From Gammaproteobacteria bacterium (GTDB lineage Bacteria > Pseudomonadota > Gammaproteobacteria > Pseudomonadales > Azotimanducaceae_A), in contig JAPOON010000637.1 of NCBI GenBank assembly GCA_026713405.1, positions 1 through 5,594 of the forward strand: a DNA stretch of 5,594 nt. Reading direction: 5' to 3'. The notes beneath the pieces are model-generated. The model was not told the DNA's origin and searched no databases. It was given only the letters and a program-made list of their open reading frames with translations. Position numbers and translations under genes: made by a program. Positions within the stretch are counted from its first letter, which is position 1. Each line of letters starts with the position of its first letter. Shown piece after piece: positions 1 through 5,406 of the stretch.

Positions 1-120
1 CCCCGGCCCCCCGCCCACCCCCCCGTCGAGCTGTGCGGGCGGGTGCGGGGGGGGAAGGCCCCCGCGGGGGTTCGTTGAGCGGCCCGGGGCCGCCCCCCGC
101 CACAGGCCCCGTGCGGCACG
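1..120. other. Extreme G/C tract with G-quadruplex motifs and hairpins, no gene
   Basis: No credible coding region is visible here. The stretch is nearly all G and C with long homopolymer runs. Positions 1-24 give, on the minus strand, four G tracts separated by loops of 1, 1 and 2 nt. Positions 37-54 give G tracts on the plus strand (GGG, GGG and a run of eight G). Positions 59-70 are a perfect 12-nt palindrome (five C, GC, five G). Positions 79-93 form a 6-bp GC stem with a 3-nt loop. It lies downstream of feoB, so it could impede transcription leaving that operon. It could also be a region of poor assembly, because homopolymer runs like these are error-prone. Confidence 0.6.
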
Positions 121-153
121 CTGAAATACAAGGAATTAACCGGACACGACACT

Positions 154-177
154 AGGTTTCGAATCAATCGGAAACCT
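154..177 (-). repeat. Inverted repeat spanning the feoB stop codon
   Basis: The arms AGGTTTC (154-160) and GAAACCT (171-177) are perfectly complementary over 7 bp, with a 10-nt loop that contains the feoB stop codon (164-166). On the minus strand the hairpin is not followed by a run of T, only by mildly T-rich sequence. It is therefore not a textbook intrinsic terminator. It may protect the 3' end of the feoAB mRNA or assist termination together with the GC-rich tract beyond it. Confidence 0.55.
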
Positions 178-2257
178 GCACCACCGGAATGAGAACCCGC
201 TCCCGGTAATGCCTCCGTCCCCACTGGATAAGCAGCGTAAAGCCGGTAGCGGCCAATGCGAGCGCCATCCCCAGCCATCCGGCAGCAGCGGTGGGGTCGC
301 TGCCCCACGAGCCGACCTGGTAGACGATCACGGCGACGCTGTAGGCCATCACCACTGACCAGGCGGTGGAGAAGACCGCCCAGAAGGCGCCGATCTCCTT
401 GTAGATGACGCCGATGGTCGCGACGCAGGGCATGTACAGCAGGATGAACAGCAGGTAGCTGAACGCGCCGAGTTCGCCGTGGAAGAGCGTCCGCATGACG
501 GCGATGGTATCGAGTTCCACTTCCTGGTCGGCCGCGGTCGCCTCCGCATCGCCCAGCGCGTCGAGGTTGAGCCCGAGCGGGTCCGCGACGGCGCCGCCCA
601 GCTCCGCAAGATTGTCCGGAACGCTCGCGGCCGCAGCCCCCAGCATGGCCAGCAGGTCGGCGTCGTCCGCCGCGGTTTGCGGTGCGTACAGCGCATCGAG
701 CGTGCCCACCACCACTTCCTTGGCGAAGATGCCGGTGAAGATGCCCACCGTGGCCGGCCAGTTGTCCTCGTCGATGCCCATGGGGTGGAACACCGGCGTG
801 ATGGTCTTGCCGATGGCCGACAGCACGGAATTCTCGCTGTTCTCGTTGCCGATGCTGCCGTCGGTGCCGATCGAGTTGACCGTATTCAGGATCACGACGA
901 CCAGCACGATGGCCTTGCCGGCGCGCAGCACGAACCCCTGCAGGCGTTGCCAGGTCTGCAGCAGCAGGCTCCTGACCGTGGGCATGTGATAGGCGGGCAG
1001 CTCCAGCACGAAGGTTCCGACGGGCGCCGCGACAAGATGCCTGCGGACGACGGTGGCCGAGACCACGGCCACGGCCACGCCGATCAGGTACAGGCCGAAG
1101 ACCACGTTCTGCCCTCCGGAGGGGAAGAACGCCGCGGCGAACAGGGCATAGACGGTCAGCCGGGCACCGCACGACATGTATGGGGCCATGATCGTGGTCA
1201 TGATGCGGTCGGGTTCGTTGTCGAGGGTGCGCGTGGCCATGACGGCCGGCACATTGCAGCCGAACCCGACAATCAGCGGCACGAAGGACTTGCCCGGCAG
1301 GCCCAGCGCCCGCAGCAGCCTGTCGACGATGAAGGCCACGCGCCCCATGTAGCCGGTGTCCTCCAGGAACGACAGGGCCAGGAACAGGCAGCCGATGACC
1401 GGTATGAAGGTGCCGACGAGCTGTATGCCGCCGCCGACCCCATCGGCCAGGAAGACGACCGCCCACCGGGGCAGCCCCGCCGACATCAGCAATTGCCTGG
1501 GCGCTTCGACGAAGAGGGCGGCGCCGGCGATGTCGAAAAAGTCGATGAAGGCGGACCCCACGTTGATCGCGAACATGAACATCAGGTACATGACGCCGAG
1601 AAAGATCGGGAACGCCAGGTAGCGATTCAGCACGACCCGGTCGATTCGATCGGTCAGCGTGCGCCGAACCGGCGTTGTCGAAAGACACCCCTCCAGCAGG
1701 CGGTCAACCTCCGCGTAGCGGGCTTCCACGCTGGCCGACGGCGGATGCGGCGCTGCCCGCGTGGCGGCGGGGCGGGTCATGATCGCGTCCTTGAGCGCGC
1801 CGACGCCGTCGTTGTGCGTCGCGACCAGCGGAACGACCGGGCATCCGAGCCGCCTGGCCAGGTTGAAGGTATCGATATGGCTGCCGTGCCTGTCGGCCAC
1901 ATCCATCATGTTGAGGGCCACCACCAGCGGCTGGCCCCGTTCGAGCAGTTCCAGGGTCAGGTACAGGCCCCTGGCGAGGCTCGAGGCATCGATCACGTTG
2001 ACCAGAACGTCGGCCCGGCCGTCGCTCACGTACTGCTGCACGATGCGCTCGTCGATGGCGTCTCCCGCCGGCGCCATGCCGTAGATGCCGGGCAGGTCCT
2101 CAACCTGGAGGGTGGCGTCGCCATGGCGGTAGTGGCCCGTCTTGCGCTCGACGGTGACGCCGGGCCAGTTGCCGACCCGTTGCCGGGCGCCGGTCAGGGC
2201 ATTGAACAGCGTGGACTTCCCGGAATTCGGGTTGCCGATCAGCGCAACGGTGGTCAC
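164..2257 (-). CDS. feoB: Ferrous iron transporter FeoB (GTPase-gated Fe(II) permease)
   Basis: FeoB imports Fe(II) across the inner membrane, and an N-terminal cytosolic G domain drives or gates the transport. The 697-residue protein shows the G motifs: GNPNSGKS at 8-15 (P-loop), T35 in a NWPGVTVE context, DLPG at 54-57, NMMD at 116-119 and a weak G5 near VAT 145-147. A helical spacer (about 175-205) leads into the membrane domain with two Gate repeats. The first carries GCNVPA (333-338) and SCGAR (362-366). The second carries AKEVVVG (512-518) and MPCVAT (609-614). The cysteines at 334, 363 and 611 sit at conserved positions. An acidic, Ala-rich loop fills about 525-585. The start codon is GTG and overlaps the feoA stop by 4 nt (GTGA), which implies translational coupling. 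The protein is somewhat shorter than E. coli FeoB (773 aa). No feoC follows. Identification is secure. Confidence 0.98.
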   Translation of the reverse strand: MTTVALIGNPNSGKSTLFNALTGARQRVGNWPGVTVERKTGHYRHGDATLQVEDLPGIYGMAPAGDAIDERIVQQYVSDGRADVLVNVIDASSLARGLYLTLELLERGQPLVVALNMMDVADRHGSHIDTFNLARRLGCPVVPLVATHNDGVGALKDAIMTRPAATRAAPHPPSASVEARYAEVDRLLEGCLSTTPVRRTLTDRIDRVVLNRYLAFPIFLGVMYLMFMFAINVGSAFIDFFDIAGAALFVEAPRQLLMSAGLPRWAVVFLADGVGGGIQLVGTFIPVIGCLFLALSFLEDTGYMGRVAFIVDRLLRALGLPGKSFVPLIVGFGCNVPAVMATRTLDNEPDRIMTTIMAPYMSCGARLTVYALFAAAFFPSGGQNVVFGLYLIGVAVAVVSATVVRRHLVAAPVGTFVLELPAYHMPTVRSLLLQTWQRLQGFVLRAGKAIVLVVVILNTVNSIGTDGSIGNENSENSVLSAIGKTITPVFHPMGIDEDNWPATVGIFTGIFAKEVVVGTLDALYAPQTAADDADLLAMLGAAAASVPDNLAELGGAVADPLGLNLDALGDAEATAADQEVELDTIAVMRTLFHGELGAFSYLLFILLYMPCVATIGVIYKEIGAFWAVFSTAWSVVMAYSVAVIVYQVGSWGSDPTAAAGWLGMALALAATGFTLLIQWGRRHYRERVLIPVVQVSD

Positions 2258-2484
2258 AGCTTCTCCAGCAGCAGACAGTCGGCCTCTTCCGGCCGCAGCG
2301 TCAGTGAAAAACCGCGAAACCGGATCTCGACCGGGTCACCGAGGGGCGCCCGGCGCTGTACCTCGAAGCGCGTTCCCGGAATGAGCCCGAGACGCAGCAG
2401 GCCCTGGGCGTAGGTCGAGTGTTCGGAATAGCCGGCCACGCGCGCTTCATCGCCGGGTTTCAGGTCGCTGAGGCTGAACTCCAT
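2254..2484 (-). CDS. feoA: FeoA, small SH3-like partner of FeoB
   Basis: FeoA is a small cytosolic protein with an SH3-like beta-barrel that is needed for full FeoB activity, probably by direct contact. This 76-residue version starts MEFSLSDLKPGDEARV and has the usual order: LxDLxPGxxA at 5-14, a helical stretch with LLRLGLIPG at 29-37, a basic strand (FEVQRRAPLGDPVEI), RGFSLTLRPEEAD, and a hydrophobic end. The length is typical of the family. The open frame continues upstream to 2649. The ATG at 2482-2484 is preferred because it gives the family N-terminus and leaves the Fur box and promoter outside the coding region. The Shine-Dalgarno sequence before it is weak (a GCGGGA-like stretch). It is the first gene of the feoAB operon and is coupled to feoB through a GTGA overlap. 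Confidence 0.96.
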   Translation of the reverse strand: MEFSLSDLKPGDEARVAGYSEHSTYAQGLLRLGLIPGTRFEVQRRAPLGDPVEIRFRGFSLTLRPEEADCLLLEKL

Positions 2485-2513
2485 GAGTATCCCGCTCGGG
2501 ACTTGGCCGTTTG

Positions 2514-2532
2514 AATAAAAGCAATTCTCATT
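2514..2532 (-). promoter_or_regulatory. Fur box upstream of feoA
   Basis: Read on the minus strand, the 19-nt site AATGAGAATTGCTTTTATT agrees with the gammaproteobacterial Fur consensus AATGATAATnATTATCATT at 13 of 18 defined positions. It is embedded in a longer imperfect palindrome whose outer arms are TTGAA and TTCAA (2511-2537). It is an AT-rich island in a GC-rich background, ends 29 nt before the feoA start and sits next to the fur gene itself. Fe(II)-loaded Fur bound here would repress feoAB. Confidence 0.85.
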
Positions 2533-2541
2533 TTCAACCAA
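2514..2541 (-). promoter_or_regulatory. Probable feoA promoter overlapping the Fur box
   Basis: On the minus strand, TTGGTT (2536-2541) can act as -35 and TTTATT (2514-2519, 4 of 6 matches to TATAAT) as -10, with a 16-nt spacer. The whole spacer and the -10 lie inside the Fur box, the expected geometry for repression by occlusion. The -35 match is weak, so the exact hexamers are tentative. The position of the promoter is better supported than its sequence. Confidence 0.5.
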
Positions 2542-2769
2542 ATGGAGGCCGTTGGCCAGATGAATCCGGTCCGCGCAGCCACGTGGAGCAGCGCCTCGAC
2601 GCCCTGGTGACGAATGTTCGTGAGATTTGCTGGCCAGGCCGCCAGGCATTGATTGCCGGAAGGCGAATCCGCAGGCTGGAATCGCGTTGCCGAGGGAACA
2701 GCCGCGGTAACGCGGGATTGAAAGACGGTGTGTGGAACGGCCGGGACGGCCCGCCGACTGAGCGTGCCG
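2542..2769. other. Gap between fur and the feoA promoter, no gene seen
   Basis: The open frames that cross this stretch have no recognisable protein and no good ribosome binding site. Visible items are a tandem GCCAGGC repeat (2633-2639 and 2641-2647) and a small hairpin at 2702-2715 (CCGCG, loop GTAA, CGCGG; the loop fits GNRA if transcribed on the plus strand). A second hairpin close to the fur stop is listed separately. About 230 nt separate the fur stop from the feoA promoter, so the two genes need not share a transcript. Confidence 0.5.
2739..2751 (-). terminator. Weak hairpin downstream of fur
   Basis: GGCCG and CGGCC form a 5-bp GC stem with a 3-nt loop, 18 nt past the fur stop codon on the minus strand. 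No run of T follows, so intrinsic termination is doubtful. It may be a pause site or an mRNA 3'-end stem. Confidence 0.25.
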
Positions 2770-3171
2770 TTACTTCTTCTTGCGCACGTACAGCACAAGC
2801 TGATGGTCCATCAACTCGTAGCCCTGTTCCTGTGCGATTTCTCTCTGCAGGGTTTCGATACGCTCGTTGACGAACTCCATGACCTGGCCGGTGTCGATGT
2901 CGACCATGTGGTCGTGGTGGTCGCCGGCGGAGAGTTCGTAGACGCTGTGCCCGTCGTCGAAATTGTGCCGTTCGACGATGCCCGCCGATTCGAACTGGGT
3001 GAGCACCCGGTAGACCGTCGCCAGCCCCACTGACTCTTCCTGCTCGATGAGGCGCTTGTAGACATCCTCTGCGCTCATGTGGTGAGGCTCGGCGCTGCTG
3101 AGCACCTCAAGCACCTTGAGGCGGGGCAATGTTACCTTCAATCCTGCCCGTTTCAGGTCAGCCCCGCTCAT
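2770..3171 (-). CDS. fur: Ferric uptake regulator Fur
   Basis: Fur is a dimeric metal-sensing repressor that binds Fur boxes when loaded with Fe(II). The 133-residue protein has the family layout: a winged-helix DNA-binding domain (about 1-80, with LKVTLPRLKVLEVL and the recognition-helix region VGLATVYRVLTQFE at 48-61), then a dimerisation/metal domain. By comparison with Pseudomonas aeruginosa Fur (one residue longer at the N-terminus), both metal sites are intact: H31, E79, H88, E99 and H85, D87, E106, H123. It ends LVLYVRKKK, like Pseudomonas Fur. There are no cysteines: the segment after HHDH reads MVDIDTGQV where other Fur proteins have a CxxC zinc site. The ATG has a GGAG 9 nt upstream (3181-3184). 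No clear Fur box or sigma-70 promoter was found upstream. Its neighbour feoAB is a probable target. Confidence 0.97.
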   Translation of the reverse strand: MSGADLKRAGLKVTLPRLKVLEVLSSAEPHHMSAEDVYKRLIEQEESVGLATVYRVLTQFESAGIVERHNFDDGHSVYELSAGDHHDHMVDIDTGQVMEFVNERIETLQREIAQEQGYELMDHQLVLYVRKKK

Positions 3172-3357
3172 TGGCTTGCTCTCCGGTTGTTCAAGGGAGT
3201 CAACTTAGCCCATGCGCCTATGCCCGTCCACCGCTCACGGGCGATTGACGGCGCGTTTGAGAGATATCCCGTCGCTCAACTGGGCGTTGTCCTCATTGCG
3301 ATGTAACGGTGAATGCCGGCGCCGTTATTCCAACAGCACGGCCGAGCGGCCGGCGGG
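3172..3357 (-). other. Gap between the permease and fur, with two hairpins
   Basis: Just past the permease stop codon (minus strand) lie a hairpin of GGCC arms at 3340-3351, with a 4-nt loop, and then a 6-bp stem of TAACGG and CCGTTA (3304-3309 with 3322-3327). Neither is followed by a T tract. They may mark the 3' end of the permease mRNA. The rest must hold the fur promoter if fur has its own, but no pair of -35/-10 hexamers stands out. No small gene is evident. Confidence 0.4.
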
Positions 3358-5118
3358 TCAGATCGGGCTGCGATTCTCGGCATCGACGCGGACGGTCAGT
3401 ATGTCGGTGTCGTGATACTGCTGGTGGTGAACCGACGAGGCGAGATGCCGCAGCAGCCGCAGGGACACCTCGTGCTCGATCTGTTCCCCGGCGGCGGCGC
3501 CCTCGCCGAGCAGCGCGATCCGGTCCTCGATGTTCTCGTCTCCCCCGGTGGCCACGAATTCCAGTACGACGCCCCCCGCTTCCCTGTGCGCCGTCAGCCG
3601 CAGGCGCCGGGGCGCCGACTCTTCACCGCCTTCGTTTTCCCTGAGGAGGGTGAGCAACGTCTCCTCGCCGGCGGCATCGAGACGCGCGGCCGTTTCGGTC
3701 TGCAGGCCGTTGCGGGTCGCAAATTCGGCGAGAAACTCCCTGATGACCGGTAACGCCTCCAGATTGAAGGCGGTTTCGACGCGGCGGCGGCGCGGTGCGG
3801 CCAGTTCGAGGAACAGGGTCATCAGCACCGCGGTCAGGCCACCGGCGGTCATGCCGTTTTCCAGCAGGCCCCCGGCGAACGCGGAAACGTACTGGGGAAA
3901 GATCAGGCCGTTCTGGAAGCCGACCCCCATCCAGAACGACACCCCGGCGATCAGCCCGGTCCTGTAGTCGAGCCCGGCCTGAACGACCATCTTCATGCCG
4001 ACCGAAAACAGCATCGCCAGCAGTATCGCCAGAAACGCCGCGACAACGGCGTCGGGGATGGCAAGAATGACCGCCAGCGCCTTCGGCAGGAATGCCATGA
4101 CCACGAAAATGCAGCCGATGGCGACCCCCACCCCGCGGGCCGCGACGCCGGTCAGTTCCGTGACGGCGACGCTGCTGGAATAGGTGGTGTTGGGCACGGT
4201 CCCGCCAAGCCCGGACAGCAGGTTGCCCATGCCGTCCGCGGCCACCGCGCCCTGCACGGCGCGGAAGTCGACCGCACGCGGCTGCCGCCACGACACGCCC
4301 TGGATGGCCGTGGCGTCGCCGATGGTTTCCATGGCGCCCACCAGGGTGACGAACACGAATGCGGGCAGCAGCTTCCAGAATACCGCCCCGAACTCCAGGT
4401 CGAAGCCCGGCCAGGCGACCTCCGGAATGCCGATCCAGGCGGCTTCCGCTATCCGGCCGGTATCGTACATGCCGAAGTAACCGGCGGTCATCGAACCTGC
4501 GATCACGCCGATGACGGGCGCCCATAGCCGGAGCGCTCCGGTCGCTTTCAGTGCGATGCCCAGGATGACGAACAGGGTAACGGTGGCGATCAGCGCCGGT
4601 GCGGTTCCCGGGACGCCGTCGGGCAGCGTTTTCAGCATGTTGAAGGCGATGGGCATGACGGTAACTGCGATCAGCATGATCACGGTTCCCACCACGGTGG
4701 GGGTCAGGATGCGGCGGAAGAGCGACAGCCGGGTCGACAGCGCGAACTGGAACAGGGAGGAAATGACGATCAGGGTGGCGAGCATGGCCGGGCCGCCCTC
4801 GGCGATCGCCGTGACGCTGACCGCTATGAAGGCGCCGGACGTGCCCATCAGCAGCACGTAGCCGGCGCCGATCCGCCCCAGGCGCAGCGCCTGCATTACG
4901 GTGGACAGGCCGCTTACCGCAACCGCTGCGAAGACCGCCCAGGCCAGGAACGCGTCGCTGGCGCCCGCGGCGCGGATGATAATGGCCGGAGTGAGCACGA
5001 TGCCGCCGATGGCGAGTACCGCGAGTTGCAGGCCCAGGCCGAAGGTCAGCGGCAGGGGAGGGTTTTCGTCGGCTTCAAAGCGCACGGCCGAATGGGATTG
5101 GGAGAGTTCCTCGGTCAT
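3358..5118 (-). CDS. NCS2-family nucleobase permease with a C-terminal GHKL-like domain
   Basis: This is a 586-residue inner-membrane protein. Residues about 22-440 are a polytopic NCS2 (nucleobase-ascorbate transporter) domain, shown by GLGLQLAVLAIGGIVLTP (27-44), VSGLSTVMQ (68-76), the Gly-rich GYVLLMGTSGAFI (86-98), METIGD (263-268, with the conserved TM8 glutamate E264) and GGTVPNTTYSSSVAVTELTG (305-324). The family fold normally moves uracil, xanthine or urate with protons. In this last segment the Q/E-N-x-G signature of purine transporters is S315-S316-V-A318, so the substrate cannot be assigned. A basic RRRR (443-446) ends the membrane part. Residues about 450-580 are soluble and resemble a worn GHKL/RsbW-like ATPase domain: a helix near ALPVIREFLAEF, EE at 485-486 where the N-box lies, strands near 505-521, and LRLLRHLASSV before a final strand. 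The ATG at 5116-5118 is chosen for its AGGA; the open frame runs on to 5544 but would overlap the divergent gene. A purine-transporter name would be overcalling. Confidence 0.9.
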   Translation of the reverse strand: MTEELSQSHSAVRFEADENPPLPLTFGLGLQLAVLAIGGIVLTPAIIIRAAGASDAFLAWAVFAAVAVSGLSTVMQALRLGRIGAGYVLLMGTSGAFIAVSVTAIAEGGPAMLATLIVISSLFQFALSTRLSLFRRILTPTVVGTVIMLIAVTVMPIAFNMLKTLPDGVPGTAPALIATVTLFVILGIALKATGALRLWAPVIGVIAGSMTAGYFGMYDTGRIAEAAWIGIPEVAWPGFDLEFGAVFWKLLPAFVFVTLVGAMETIGDATAIQGVSWRQPRAVDFRAVQGAVAADGMGNLLSGLGGTVPNTTYSSSVAVTELTGVAARGVGVAIGCIFVVMAFLPKALAVILAIPDAVVAAFLAILLAMLFSVGMKMVVQAGLDYRTGLIAGVSFWMGVGFQNGLIFPQYVSAFAGGLLENGMTAGGLTAVLMTLFLELAAPRRRRVETAFNLEALPVIREFLAEFATRNGLQTETAARLDAAGEETLLTLLRENEGGEESAPRRLRLTAHREAGGVVLEFVATGGDENIEDRIALLGEGAAAGEQIEHEVSLRLLRHLASSVHHQQYHDTDILTVRVDAENRSPI

Positions 5119-5124
5119 CCGTTT

Positions 5125-5128
5125 TCCT
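5125..5128 (-). promoter_or_regulatory. Shine-Dalgarno site that sets the permease start
   Basis: AGGA lies 6 nt before the ATG at 5116-5118. It supports this start over the longer upstream reading, which would need translation through the hairpins, promoter and the divergently encoded CBS gene. Confidence 0.75.
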
Positions 5129-5142
5129 GATTGTTTGCCAAT

Positions 5143-5155
5143 GGGGCGCTGCCCC
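5143..5155 (-). promoter_or_regulatory. Hairpin in the permease leader just upstream of the ribosome binding site
   Basis: GGGGC and GCCCC form a perfect 5-bp stem with a 3-nt loop, 14 nt before the AGGA on the minus strand. It could insulate or modulate ribosome access. No T tract adjoins it. Confidence 0.4.
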
Positions 5156-5162
5156 GACCCAA

Positions 5163-5215
5163 CGCGAAAAAAACCGGCGGCGTCATGCCAACTTCGTTTG
5201 AGAACCGTTTTCGCG
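5163..5215 (-). promoter_or_regulatory. Long imperfect stem in the permease leader
   Basis: On the plus strand CGCGAAAA (5163-5170) and TTTTCGCG (5208-5215) pair perfectly. CGG (5175-5177) and CCG (5205-5207) extend the stem beyond a bulge. In the minus-strand transcript the 3' arm contains a run of seven T after a GC-rich stretch, so alternative pairings resembling an attenuator are conceivable. No known riboswitch class was recognised. Confidence 0.4.
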
Positions 5216-5226
5216 AACAGGTGTTC
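5215..5226. repeat. 12-nt palindrome GAACA-GG-TGTTC in the divergent region
   Basis: A perfect 5-bp inverted repeat with a 2-nt centre. With the preceding C it matches CGAACAnnTGTTC, close to the LexA box of Gram-positive bacteria, but that form is not expected in a gammaproteobacterium. It lies about 30 nt downstream of the proposed permease -10, a possible operator position. Confidence 0.35.
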
Positions 5227-5256
5227 TGTACGGGGGACCGCTCCCTCCCCGGACTT

Positions 5257-5287
5257 TTTATACCACGGCCCGGCCACGTCACTGCAA
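5257..5287 (-). promoter_or_regulatory. Probable permease promoter with an extended -10
   Basis: On the minus strand TGGTATAAA (5257-5265) is an extended -10 (TGn followed by TATAAA, 5 of 6 matches to TATAAT). A possible -35, TTGCAG (5282-5287), is 19 nt upstream, longer than ideal, but an extended -10 tolerates that. Transcription would begin near 5250 and give a leader of about 130 nt holding the two leader hairpins. Confidence 0.6.
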
Positions 5288-5337
5288 CCGTTCGCAGTAC
5301 GGGGTGTGCTCCGAGGGGTCCGCGCCGGGTCGCGAAA

Positions 5338-5359
5338 CGCCGGATTTGTCATTCCGGCG
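5338..5359. repeat. Inverted repeat over the CBS-gene -35, operator candidate
   Basis: CGCCGGA (5338-5344) and TCCGGCG (5353-5359) are a perfect 7-bp inverted repeat with an 8-nt spacer, and the proposed -35 (TTGTCA) falls largely in that spacer. The right arm also takes part in a second, wider inverted repeat: CGCGCCGG (5321-5328) with CCGGCGCG (5354-5361). Overlap with a promoter suggests a regulator site. A structural repeat is the alternative. Confidence 0.45.
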
Positions 5360-5374
5360 CGCACCACACACAAT
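5346..5374 (+). promoter_or_regulatory. Probable promoter of the CBS-domain gene
   Basis: TTGTCA (5346-5351, 5 of 6 matches to TTGACA) and CACAAT (5369-5374, 4 of 6 matches to TATAAT) are 17 nt apart, the ideal spacing. Transcription would start near 5381, about 25 nt before the ATG. Confidence 0.6.
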
Positions 5375-5406
5375 CTAGTGCATCGGCAACTTGTTGGGAG
5401 AAGACC

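Noticed and set aside
479..2413. 644-codon plus-strand open frame opposite feoB and feoA
   Set aside because: Its translation is His/Arg/Asp/Gln-rich with no domain, as expected for the antisense of a GC-rich membrane-protein gene; no ribosome binding site was seen.
2254..2649. 131-residue version of FeoA
   Set aside because: The extra 55 residues match nothing in FeoA and would place the Fur box and promoter inside the coding region.
2460..2870. Small open frames in both directions between fur and feoA
   Set aside because: No family resemblance, overlap with the Fur box or fur, and no convincing ribosome binding sites.
3623..4525. 300-codon minus-strand frame inside the permease gene
   Set aside because: Arg/Gly/His-rich composition without motifs; an alternative-frame shadow of the NCS2 coding region.
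5151..5190. Intrinsic terminator or attenuator at the T7 run in the permease leader
   Set aside because: No stable stem lies immediately upstream of the T run on the minus strand; the T run is better explained as one arm of the longer stem at 5163-5215.
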